Source: Candida dubliniensis CD36
Lineage: Eukaryota; Ascomycota; Pichiomycetes; Serinales; Debaryomycetaceae
DNA: 64,000 nucleotides
Reading direction: 5' to 3'
NCBI RefSeq assembly: GCF_000026945.1
Contig: NC_012867.1
Location: 62,001-126,000, forward strand
Both the position numbers and the translations under genes were made by a program. Shown here piece by piece: positions 32,585 through 40,889 of this stretch; position 1 is the stretch's first letter; each line of letters opens with the position of its first letter. The notes below the pieces were generated by a model, which ran no database searches, was not told the DNA's origin, and saw only the letters and a program-made list of their open reading frames with translations.

Positions 32585-34882
32585 TCATGAGACAGTTTTC
32601 AATTGCCAATTTCCTTCTTCTATCTCTAAAACATGGTCATGGTATTTTTCCAAAGATGGTCTATTTGATAATGAAATAAATGTAAGTTTCTTCTTGATCA
32701 ACAATTCATAAAGGTATTCTTCAACATCAGTACTGACAGCATTAGTACAATCATCTAATACAATCAATTTTGGATGTTTAAATAAAGCTCTAGCAATACT
32801 TAATCTTTGTCTTTCACCACCACTTAAAACCAGTGACCAAGTTTTAACTGTATTAAGGCTTTTTTCTCTTTTCAATAAATATTCCAATTTAACTTCACGT
32901 AAAATATGATACAAATAATCATCATTATATCCCATTTCTAACATTTCAGTGTATGTATGAGGATAAATTATTTGGTCTCGTAAATTCCCAGTTGTGAAAT
33001 ATGCCTTTTGTGGCAAATAAAAGATATCATCATCATTAGGTTTTGATAATAATCCACTATATAATGGCCACAATCCAGCAATAATACGGGCAATGGCAGT
33101 TTTACCACATCCATTTGAACCCAAAATTAACATACTCTTATGTTTCAATTGGAAATTCAAATTGTCAACTAATGGTGGATATTCTGACCCTTCTGCAGTT
33201 GGAATAATAACTCGAATGTTTTCAAATCTTAATCCATCAGGATAATTATCTTGAATTGTACCTTGAATATCACCGTAACCATTCTTATCACCATAATCAA
33301 ATTTAGGAGCATGGACTCGGTGCAATTGTGTCAACAAATTGAAAACTCTATCAGTGTACCCAGTCAATGTATTAACATCTTTAATAGAATACATTAATCT
33401 TGATCCGGCATCTGCTAATGACAACAATAATCTCTTGTTGGTAATAAATTGTCTCATATTCTTACCTTCAGTAGCTGCATCCACCGGTGTATCTTTGTCA
33501 TCTTGTTGCTTTGATGTTTTCTTTTTGGCTATGGCAGCAGCAATATCGTCGTCATCATCATCCCCTGTCAATGCTACTGCTTCTTTAGGCCATAATTCAT
33601 CTAAAAACACTGGCAATCCAGCAAAAATATACCCCCAAGCAGACCAAGTGTATTTCAACACATAATCTTCTAATGCTGCATACCCAAATGATATATTAAT
33701 TTCTTTGCTGATATGTTTAATCAATTTTTGGAAATTTTCATTCAATTTAAACTTCTCAATTAATGACCCCTTATAGAATCCAATTTCTTCACTATTGGTC
33801 ATGACATTTAAATGTTGGTTATAATAAATACCTTCCAAATGAGCCCTTTGGGATGACAATTTACCAAATGATGGTGTTGCACGTTTCAACATTAATGCCG
33901 TCACCATATAATTGGCAAATATACCTATAATTGCCCCAGTACCTAAATTATCTCTCAAATAAACACTGAAAAAAATTAAATCAATAAATGGCTTACCCAT
34001 TGATGAGAATAATGAACACAAGGATTGACAGAAATTAGTAACATCATCAGTAATATATTGATCAATGTTTAAAATATCGGAATTGTTTAACCCAATTTTA
34101 TAATAGGCCATGCTTTTATCCAAATACATATCATGAATGTATCGTGTAAGATTGGTTCTGAACCCCAAGGCCAATCTAAGATCCAAATATTTTATAGCTG
34201 CATTAGTATAAGAAGCAGGAAAGGCAATCAATAACCAATAAATCAAATCACGAGAAAATTTCCTACCATTTGCGGCAATCAAATTTTTAACAATTTGACC
34301 ATCTAATTTAGCAACTAATAATGATAACCAGGTTCTAAAAATCAAAAAGAAACATTGTGAAAGTAACAACGAAGTATTTTGACAATAAAATTTAGGGATC
34401 AAAATCTTCCAAATTATTGTTAATTGATTAAGAAATCTTGAATTGAATATGGCCCCCTTTTGTTGTTGTTGTAAAATTCGTTGGTTTCTAACAAAATCTT
34501 TATATAGATATTTATCAGCAGCATATTGATCATTGTTAGGTTTAGGAATAATTATTCTTGTGACTTTATCTTTCCCCTTTGGTATATATATCTCTCTTGC
34601 TCCATTCTTCAAAATATTAGATGATTGTCTAATAAGGCTAGGACGTCTTAATTTCTTATTCAAAGCATATTCATTATATTTGGTAATGATGTTTCGAAGA
34701 GTGAAATATAACCCAAATCCCGCAGTGGCAATCAATGTACTAAAGAATAATATAACTGGTCGACTTTGATAATTTAATTTAACTTTATTATCTCGATAGG
34801 TAGTGATAAACTCATGTAGTAATAACAAGATGTTTTTAACATCCTGTTTATTATATCCAGCTAATCGTGATATGTTGATCAT
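32585..34882 (-). CDS. PXA1: Peroxisomal half-size ABC transporter (ALDP/ABCD family)
   Basis: The 765-residue protein (from the ATG at 34882; upstream codons in frame lack ATG) would form a heterodimer with Pxa2 to import long-chain acyl-CoA into peroxisomes for beta-oxidation. The N-terminal half has a hydrophobic segment (VILFFSTLIATAGFGLYF) and an ALDP-type membrane domain with helices such as LLLSQCFFLIFRTWLSLLV and the family loop after it. The C-terminal nucleotide-binding domain has Walker A GSNGCGKT (about 587-594), signature LSGGERQR (about 685) and Walker B LIVLDD. The residue after the Walker B Asp, normally the catalytic Glu, is Asp here. An acidic low-complexity loop (GDDDDDD, about 460) separates the halves. 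A degenerate retroelement pair lies beyond its 3' end. Confidence 0.9.
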   Translation of the reverse strand: MINISRLAGYNKQDVKNILLLLHEFITTYRDNKVKLNYQSRPVILFFSTLIATAGFGLYFTLRNIITKYNEYALNKKLRRPSLIRQSSNILKNGAREIYIPKGKDKVTRIIIPKPNNDQYAADKYLYKDFVRNQRILQQQQKGAIFNSRFLNQLTIIWKILIPKFYCQNTSLLLSQCFFLIFRTWLSLLVAKLDGQIVKNLIAANGRKFSRDLIYWLLIAFPASYTNAAIKYLDLRLALGFRTNLTRYIHDMYLDKSMAYYKIGLNNSDILNIDQYITDDVTNFCQSLCSLFSSMGKPFIDLIFFSVYLRDNLGTGAIIGIFANYMVTALMLKRATPSFGKLSSQRAHLEGIYYNQHLNVMTNSEEIGFYKGSLIEKFKLNENFQKLIKHISKEINISFGYAALEDYVLKYTWSAWGYIFAGLPVFLDELWPKEAVALTGDDDDDDIAAAIAKKKTSKQQDDKDTPVDAATEGKNMRQFITNKRLLLSLADAGSRLMYSIKDVNTLTGYTDRVFNLLTQLHRVHAPKFDYGDKNGYGDIQGTIQDNYPDGLRFENIRVIIPTAEGSEYPPLVDNLNFQLKHKSMLILGSNGCGKTAIARIIAGLWPLYSGLLSKPNDDDIFYLPQKAYFTTGNLRDQIIYPHTYTEMLEMGYNDDYLYHILREVKLEYLLKREKSLNTVKTWSLVLSGGERQRLSIARALFKHPKLIVLDDCTNAVSTDVEEYLYELLIKKKLTFISLSNRPSLEKYHDHVLEIEEGNWQLKTVS

Positions 34883-35567
34883 TTCAACAACCAATGACAG
34901 GATAGATGTATATCGATTGGGTATGGTTAGTTTAAGAAATATTCAATAATAGAGAAAACTGTCAACACTAATCAGAAGTGAAAAAGAAGAATGATTGTTT
35001 CTCCAGTTGTCGAATTTTGTTTTTTTTTTTTTTTTTTCCTTCAATCTAAGTGGGGAAGCCAAAATCGTGACATAATCAGGAACATCAGAAGTAACAAATT
35101 ACTAGAATTCTACAATTTCACTACAACTTCAATCACTCTCAAAGCCAAACTCCAATCGTTAAGGCTTATCAGGTTGCCTATTCTAATGGACTTGAGTAAT
35201 TTGTGATGTTGATAAAGTTCTTTGTAGTTAGAGGTTAAGAGTTTGACAATTAAAGAATATCCTGTATATAAACATATTTGCATGTGAAAAGAACTCAACA
35301 TAGATAACAACAACCCATTATTATTATTATATCAACTTTTCATGGAATACATACACAGATATCTATAAACTCTGAGCTTTGATCTGTAATCATGGTCTTG
35401 GGGCCATCAATGTCTTAGCATTAATTGAGACGGGAAAACCGTTCCTCTTCTTGATGGTATTGCACGGTTGGTGAATCTTTTAGATAACAACACCAAGTGG
35501 TATAATGAGCTGTGTTATCGGATAATCAGGTAGCTGTAGTTATGAATCGTATCCTCGATAGTTGATT
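34883..35567. other. PXA1 upstream region
   Basis: About 0.7 kb lies between PXA1 and the twin-CX9C gene, both on the - strand. Short frames here do not look like genes. At 35430-35442 there is ACGGGAAAACCGT, an inverted CGG-N5-CCG that a zinc-cluster factor could bind. A classical oleate response element (CGG with a longer spacer to CCG) was not found by eye. Confidence 0.5.
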
Positions 35568-35843
35568 TCATTTCTTTGCTAATTGATTGGTGACACAAGT
35601 TTTAAACTTGATAAATTCTTGTCCACACATATCCTTCTTTATAGCTGTATAGTTATTCAAAACACAATTTCCATAAGCTAAACCTTCTGAAGAACATTTT
35701 CCACTAGCTTCCATTAGCCTTTTAGCTGGTCTTATTTTAGTTGTTGATTGTGGATTCATTGGAGGGATTTCTATAGCAATCTGTTCGAATAATTGAGCCT
35801 TTTTTTTTTTTGGTAGAAAATTTTTTTTAATGGTTGCTTCCAT
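35568..35843 (-). CDS. Small twin-CX9C mitochondrial protein, NDUFAF8-like
   Basis: The 91-residue frame contains two exact Cys-x9-Cys pairs (CSSEGLAYGNC and CGQEFIKFKTC), the mark of coiled-coil-helix-coiled-coil-helix proteins imported by the Mia40 route into the intermembrane space. Residues between and within the pairs (AYG-C, K-D-M-C, EF, C) resemble NDUFAF8, a complex I assembly factor. Complex I exists in Candida, so this role is reasonable but inferred. The first ATG (35843) gives a Lys-rich 28-residue extension. The second ATG (35759) gives a 63-residue protein closer to the family core. A 10-bp perfect palindrome lies 6 bp upstream of the first ATG. Confidence 0.68.
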   Translation of the reverse strand: MEATIKKNFLPKKKKAQLFEQIAIEIPPMNPQSTTKIRPAKRLMEASGKCSSEGLAYGNCVLNNYTAIKKDMCGQEFIKFKTCVTNQLAKK

Positions 35844-36710
35844 CGATCGGTGCCGGCACGATAAATGGAGATTAGTCGAGAGATCACGAATACCACTTTG
35901 TTTATGATTAACGGACTTCCAATTATATAGAGCAAAACCTTATTTCAAGTCAATGATCTATGTGGTTAAATAAAACCAAACTCCGGTTGTAGTTTTGGTA
36001 ATAAGAGTGGAGAAACTATTTAATTTGAACAGTTTTTGTGCATCTCCACAGTTTTTTTAATGAGATGTTTTACCAAAAAGTGAACTTAATTATTACTATT
36101 ATCAATCTATACTAAAAATGGATATACAAGTAACGAAACAAGTACTTCCTAGAAATAACTTTTGGTGACAAATAAATGTAGAACTTGTGAAGAAAACACC
36201 AAACTCCGCAGCAATGTCCGGAAATAGGACCAGTACCCACAACCCAACCAAAAAAATTCTTGTTGAGTGTGTAGTTTTATACTTTTTGTGGATTTTCCGT
36301 TGGAGCCTTTTTGCCAGACGTTGGAAAAAGTTTTTATGCCTCTTATTTTTTCTTGTGGTCTCTAATTTACTCATACCACCACCACCCACCACAAATTGTT
36401 ATCGGGAATTCCTTACTTTTTTTAATCTACGCAAACAATTCAACAATATTTTCTTTCCTTCAAAGAAAAAAAAATTCACTCGGCTACATTGTATATTCCT
36501 TTTGAAACAATAGATATATATAAGAGCATTTCCATCAATTATATCAACATTGTGGGGGATAATTTATTGATTTGGAAAAATTTTTTCTATAAATTGTATG
36601 ACAATTATAAACTTGGCATAATTACTACTTCCACCACCAGAAGAAAAAATTTTTTTTTTCTTAGTTTATCAACTAAAATTATATACAGCCATTCCACCAA
36701 TTAATCAATC
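35844..36710. other. Divergent intergenic region, NDUFAF8-like / NMN adenylyltransferase
   Basis: About 0.87 kb lies between a - strand and a + strand start. Frames of about 100 codons occur on both strands near 36.1-36.5 kb, but their composition (Phe/Leu/Lys runs) and lack of motifs argue against genes. GTGCCGGCAC occurs at 35850-35859. Confidence 0.55.
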
Positions 36711-37907
36711 ATGGACCCTACCAATGACCCAAATTTCACACCACCTTCTTTAAACAAAAATATAGAGCCAACAGCTCCTTCCGACAAAATTCCTAGCATC
36801 ATGCCTATTCAGCCGTTTGTTTTAGAAGAATTGGGTGAAGGAGTTGATGGTCCGGCGCCACACCCAGCTTCATCTTCAAGACCAACCCCAACCACCGCCA
36901 GATCATATGATGCCTCTCATGCATCAGACACCGAAAGTAAATATCACTCCAAGATCCCTAGAAAACACACTGAATTGATTAGTTCATCCTCATCAGACGA
37001 AGAAAACGAACCAATACCAGAAATTACCCCACCTAAAAAGGAAATCTTACCCCCTTCAATTAAAGTTCGATCTTCTCAAATTGCTGATTTAGAAGAAGTA
37101 CCACATGGAATTCAACGACAAGCATTGAAATTGGAAGATTATCATTTCCCCACCCATAGATTGGCAACAACATTAACTGATGATTCCAAACACCCATTAG
37201 TTATAGTTGCTTGTGGCTCATTTTCCCCAATAACTTATTTACACTTGAGAATGTTTGAAATGGCATTAGATGCTATTACGGAGCAAACAAGGTTTGAAGT
37301 CATTGGTGGTTACTATTCGCCAGTTTCCTCCAATTATAAGAAACAAGGTTTGGCACCAGCGCATCATCGAGTTCGAATGTGCGAATTGGCATGTGAACGT
37401 ACTTCATCGTGGCTTATGGTGGATGCCTGGGAATCCTTGCAACCTAAGTATACTAGAACTGCATTAGTGTTAGATCATTTCAATGAGGAGATAAATATTA
37501 GACGAGGTGGGATCATGACCCGTCTGGGTGAAAAAAGAGGGGTTAAAATTATGTTGTTGGCTGGTGGCGATTTGATTGAAAGTATGGGCGAACCAGATGT
37601 TTGGGCTGACCAGGATTTACACCACATATTAGGCAAATATGGTTGTCTTATTGTCGAAAGAACGGGATCTGATGTGAGAAGCTTTTTGTTGAGTCATGAC
37701 ATCTTATATGAGCATCGCAAGAACATTTTGGTCATCAAACAATTGATATACAATGATATCTCATCTACAAAGATAAGATTGTTTATACGAAGAGGGATGT
37801 CGGTGCAGTACTTGTTGCCCAATTCTGTTATTAGGTACATTCAACAACATAACCTATATGGTGATTCTGAGCCGGTAAAGCAAGTTATGTCGGATAGAGC
37901 CGACTGA
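36711..37907 (+). CDS. NMA1: Nicotinamide mononucleotide adenylyltransferase
   Basis: The 398-residue enzyme makes NAD+ (or its nicotinic acid form) from the mononucleotide and ATP. The N-terminal 140 residues are disordered (Pro/Ser-rich with DSESD-like clusters). The catalytic domain begins near 160. It shows the nucleotidyltransferase motif CGSFSPITYLHLRMFE (168-183; the usual first His position of GxFxPxHxxH is Thr-Tyr, as in eukaryotic NMNATs), EVIGGYYSPV, the metal/NMN loop with LLAGGDLIESM, and the C-terminal ISSTKIR (about 357-363), which contacts ATP. Length fits the budding yeast Nma1 and Nma2 (about 400 residues), and the paralogue name cannot be decided here. It converges on LEU1, with 167 bp between the stops. 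Confidence 0.92.
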   Translation: MDPTNDPNFTPPSLNKNIEPTAPSDKIPSIMPIQPFVLEELGEGVDGPAPHPASSSRPTPTTARSYDASHASDTESKYHSKIPRKHTELISSSSSDEENEPIPEITPPKKEILPPSIKVRSSQIADLEEVPHGIQRQALKLEDYHFPTHRLATTLTDDSKHPLVIVACGSFSPITYLHLRMFEMALDAITEQTRFEVIGGYYSPVSSNYKKQGLAPAHHRVRMCELACERTSSWLMVDAWESLQPKYTRTALVLDHFNEEINIRRGGIMTRLGEKRGVKIMLLAGGDLIESMGEPDVWADQDLHHILGKYGCLIVERTGSDVRSFLLSHDILYEHRKNILVIKQLIYNDISSTKIRLFIRRGMSVQYLLPNSVIRYIQQHNLYGDSEPVKQVMSDRAD

Positions 37908-38074
37908 GTTATGTGCAATGTTTCTGTTTCTGATTCTGTTTGTCGTATTATTAGATTTGTATACTATCATTTTGCTTATATTACTATTAGAAATAACTGT
38001 TTCCTATAATTCTACCACAGATGTGTGTGTTTTATTAAATATTATTTTTTCTTACAAAGCATTAGACTATTAAA

Positions 38075-40405
38075 TTACCATTCTTGTGCTCTGTTACCGT
38101 AAATACTCTTTTTAGTACCTTTGATAGGTTTAATTAATTTAGAACCTCCTTCTAAGAAAGAAAATTTAACTTTTCTTTTAGCTTCGTATTCTTTAATGTA
38201 TTCTTCTTTTTGTAAAGTCAAACCAATATCATCTAATCCATTGACCAAACAATGTTTTCTAAACTCTTCAACATCAAAATGTTCAATCAAAACTTCATCA
38301 GTTTCACCATCTCTAATTTGTTGGTTTGGCAAATCTATCGTCAATCTATGACCTGATGTAACAACAGGAACTAATTTAGATTCAATTATTTCTTGCGGTA
38401 TTCTGATTGGCAAAAGGAAATTTTTAAATGAATTATTATAAAAGATATCACCAAATGATGGGGCGATTATACTTTTAATACCAAAATCCTTCAAAGCCCA
38501 AGGGGCATGTTCACGACTTGACCCACAACCAAAATTGTCTCCTGTCACCAATAAAATTTCTGCTTTTCTATATGGCTCAACATTCAATACAAAATCAGTT
38601 TCCACATCTTTACCGTTTTCACCTTTAACAAATCTTAATTCATAAAATAAACCATCTTTCAATCCAGTTCTCTTGATTGTCTTCAAAAATTGTTTTGGAA
38701 TAATGGCATCAGTATCAACATTAGCTTTGTATAATGGAGCAGTAATACCAGTTAAAACTTTAAAACTGTTATCAATACCAGGAGCACCAGTAGCACTGTT
38801 GTCAATATCCGTTCTGGCCTTTTTAAATTCTGGCTCATCTTTTGGAATATCTTCAAGTCTTTCAGCTTGTGTTTCTGGAGTATCTTCAATATATTCCTTT
38901 TCATGTTCATAAACAGCATCTTGTAATTCTTTATCTTCAATGTCATGTGCAACTTGTATTTGAGGTTCGTCTTGAGTGGCATAGTCAAATTCTCTGATAT
39001 CAGTGAAATGACCTTTGATAGCAGCAGCAGCAGCCATGGCTGGTGACATCAAATGGGTTCTTGAAAGAGCACCTTGACGACCTTCGAAATTTCTGTTTGA
39101 AGTAGAAGCACATCTTTCTTCAGGATCCAAAATATCAGGGTTCATACCAAGACACATTGAACATCCAGCTTCTCTCCATGAAAATCCAGCAGCTTCAAAA
39201 ATCTTATCCAAACCTTCCTTCTCGGCTTGCTTTTTAATTAAACCAGAACCGGGCACCACCAAAACTAACTTCACATTATCGGCTTTTTTGTGGCCCTTGG
39301 CAACTTTAGCTGCTGCTCTTAAATCTTCAATACGAGAATTGGTACATGATCCAATAAATGCTTTATCGATTTTGATTTCTTTCAATGGTGTGTTTGGGGT
39401 TAAACCTTGATATTTCAAAGCTCTTTCCATACCTGATTTCTTAATTGGATCAGATACAGTAGCTGGATCGGGAACGCTAGCAGTTATTGGTAATGCATCT
39501 TGTGGCGAGTTACCCCAGGTAATAGTTGGAACAATATCAGAAGCAGCAATTTTAATATCGTAATCAAATTTAGCCCCTTCATCGGTATGCAAAGTTTTCC
39601 AATATTTCATGGCTTTTTCCCATTCTTCTCCCTTTGGAGCTAATGGTCTTCCTTTAATGTAGTTGAATGTGGTTTCATCGGGTTTGATCATACCAGCTCT
39701 GGCACCGGCTTCAATGGCCATATTACATATTGACATTCTTGCTTCCATCGATAAATTCTCAATGGCTTTACCAGCAAATTCAATAACACAACCAGTACCA
39801 CCAGCAGTACCAATAACACCAATGACATGTAAAACCAAATCTTTAGATGTGATACCTTCAGATAAATCACCATCAATAGTGATTCTCATGTTTTTGGATT
39901 TGGCTTGGATAATTGTCTGTGTGGCTAAAACATGTTCGACTTCAGAAGTACCAATACCAAAAGCCAACGAACCAAAGGCACCATGAGTAGAAGTATGGGA
40001 ATCACCACAGACCACAGTGGTACCAGGTAAAGTAAAACCTTGCTCCGGACCAACAACATGGACAATACCTTGTCTGTCATCAGTCATACCAAAATAAGTA
40101 ACATCAAAATCCTTAACGTTTTGTTCTAAAGTTTTAACTTGCAATCTAGAATCGTCTTGTTCTATAAATGAATCGACATTTTTGAAATTTGCACGGGAAA
40201 TAGTTGGAATATTGTGATCAACTGTAGCTAATGTACAATCGGTTCTTCTAACTGAACGACCAGCATTCTTTAAGCCTTCAAATGCTTGTGGGGAAGTAAC
40301 CTCATGCACCAAATGTCTATCAATGTATAATAAATATGAACCAGAATCGTCTTTATGAACTATATGGTCTTCAAAGACCTTGTCGTATAATGTTCTAGGA
40401 GCCAT
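38075..40405 (-). CDS. LEU1: 3-isopropylmalate dehydratase (isopropylmalate isomerase)
   Basis: The 776-residue enzyme converts 2- to 3-isopropylmalate in leucine synthesis, in the cytosol in yeast, and carries a 4Fe-4S cluster. The ATG at 40405 gives [16 protein letters not shown], the normal family start; the frame runs 40 codons upstream but that part is not conserved. The LeuC-like part has [15 protein letters not shown] (132-146), GSCTNSR with cluster C354, and CSMCLG with C415 and C418. An acidic linker (about 470-540) joins the LeuD-like swivel domain containing [17 protein letters not shown]. It is one fused polypeptide, as in other fungi (budding yeast 779 residues). The upstream region, shared with CUL3, carries a palindromic CCGG site and a TGACTC site, suggesting Leu3-like and Gcn4 control. 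Confidence 0.97.
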   Translation of the reverse strand: MAPRTLYDKVFEDHIVHKDDSGSYLLYIDRHLVHEVTSPQAFEGLKNAGRSVRRTDCTLATVDHNIPTISRANFKNVDSFIEQDDSRLQVKTLEQNVKDFDVTYFGMTDDRQGIVHVVGPEQGFTLPGTTVVCGDSHTSTHGAFGSLAFGIGTSEVEHVLATQTIIQAKSKNMRITIDGDLSEGITSKDLVLHVIGVIGTAGGTGCVIEFAGKAIENLSMEARMSICNMAIEAGARAGMIKPDETTFNYIKGRPLAPKGEEWEKAMKYWKTLHTDEGAKFDYDIKIAASDIVPTITWGNSPQDALPITASVPDPATVSDPIKKSGMERALKYQGLTPNTPLKEIKIDKAFIGSCTNSRIEDLRAAAKVAKGHKKADNVKLVLVVPGSGLIKKQAEKEGLDKIFEAAGFSWREAGCSMCLGMNPDILDPEERCASTSNRNFEGRQGALSRTHLMSPAMAAAAAIKGHFTDIREFDYATQDEPQIQVAHDIEDKELQDAVYEHEKEYIEDTPETQAERLEDIPKDEPEFKKARTDIDNSATGAPGIDNSFKVLTGITAPLYKANVDTDAIIPKQFLKTIKRTGLKDGLFYELRFVKGENGKDVETDFVLNVEPYRKAEILLVTGDNFGCGSSREHAPWALKDFGIKSIIAPSFGDIFYNNSFKNFLLPIRIPQEIIESKLVPVVTSGHRLTIDLPNQQIRDGETDEVLIEHFDVEEFRKHCLVNGLDDIGLTLQKEEYIKEYEAKRKVKFSFLEGGSKLIKPIKGTKKSIYGNRAQEW

Positions 40406-40575
40406 AGTAAAATATTTGTAGGGTGTATATAATGTAAAGTAAAAAGAGAAAAGAAAAAGTTGAACGGACGACTTGAAATTCTTTTTTGTGGGTTTATATA
40501 GAATTGAAGCTATGAGTTGTGTCATTGGAAACTTTTTTTTTTTTTCATGTGGTTAGTAATGCCGTTACAGGAGCG

Positions 40576-40596
40576 GAACCGGCGAACATCCGGTTC
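40576..40596. promoter_or_regulatory. Palindromic zinc-cluster-type site GAACCGG-N7-CCGGTTC
   Basis: Seven-base arms are perfect inverted repeats around a 7-base spacer. The CCG/CGG content suits a Zn2Cys6 regulator. Canonical Leu3 sites have a shorter spacer (CCG-N4-CGG), so assignment to Leu3 is only a guess. Confidence 0.45.
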
Positions 40597-40699
40597 AGCC
40601 AATAACAGAAAAATGATTCATAAGCTGGAGCGGAGACGGTTCAACTTGGGGGGAGGATCTTGTGCGGCGTCCAAGAAATGTCGTTGGATGTCGGAAAGT

Positions 40700-40705
40700 T
40701 GACTC
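40700..40705 (+). promoter_or_regulatory. Gcn4-type TGACTC site
   Basis: TGACTC occurs about 295 bp upstream of the LEU1 ATG. Gcn4 control of leucine genes is established in yeasts. A hexamer of this kind can also occur by chance. Confidence 0.4.
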
Positions 40706-40889
40706 CTGTGACTTTTGTCGATGCAAATTCGCTAAATCACACTACTTTTGATTGTTTGTTTTCCGTTGCACTATAATCGACCAAAAACTCTGATTAAACC
40801 TCCAATTGTCATAGTTACCTATATACTTGTCCACCACCAAAAAGGAAGCATAACACATTAACAAAAAGAGCAATTTCTTTCTTTTCAAT

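Larger units (their letters stand above)
40406..40889. promoter_or_regulatory. LEU1/CUL3 divergent promoter
   Basis: The 484-bp shared upstream region contains a T tract (40533-40545), a 7-bp inverted repeat at 40576-40596 and a TGACTC at 40700-40705. Several further CGG triplets fall between 40600 and 40680. These lie about 170-300 bp upstream of the LEU1 ATG. Confidence 0.6.

Noticed and set aside
36187..36513. 108-codon + frame upstream of the NMN adenylyltransferase gene, and a 96-codon frame on the other strand
   Set aside because: Composition is Phe/Lys/Leu runs from T/A tracts, there is no motif, and the two frames overlap in opposite directions.
40406..40525. N-terminal extension of LEU1 (40 extra codons) as a mitochondrial presequence
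   Set aside because: The ATG at 40405 matches the normal family start. The extra codons run through T/A-rich promoter-like sequence and are not conserved in the family as I know it.
40576..40596. Canonical Leu3 site
   Set aside because: The palindrome has a 7-base spacer between CCGG arms instead of the short Leu3 spacing, so it is listed only as a zinc-cluster-type site.
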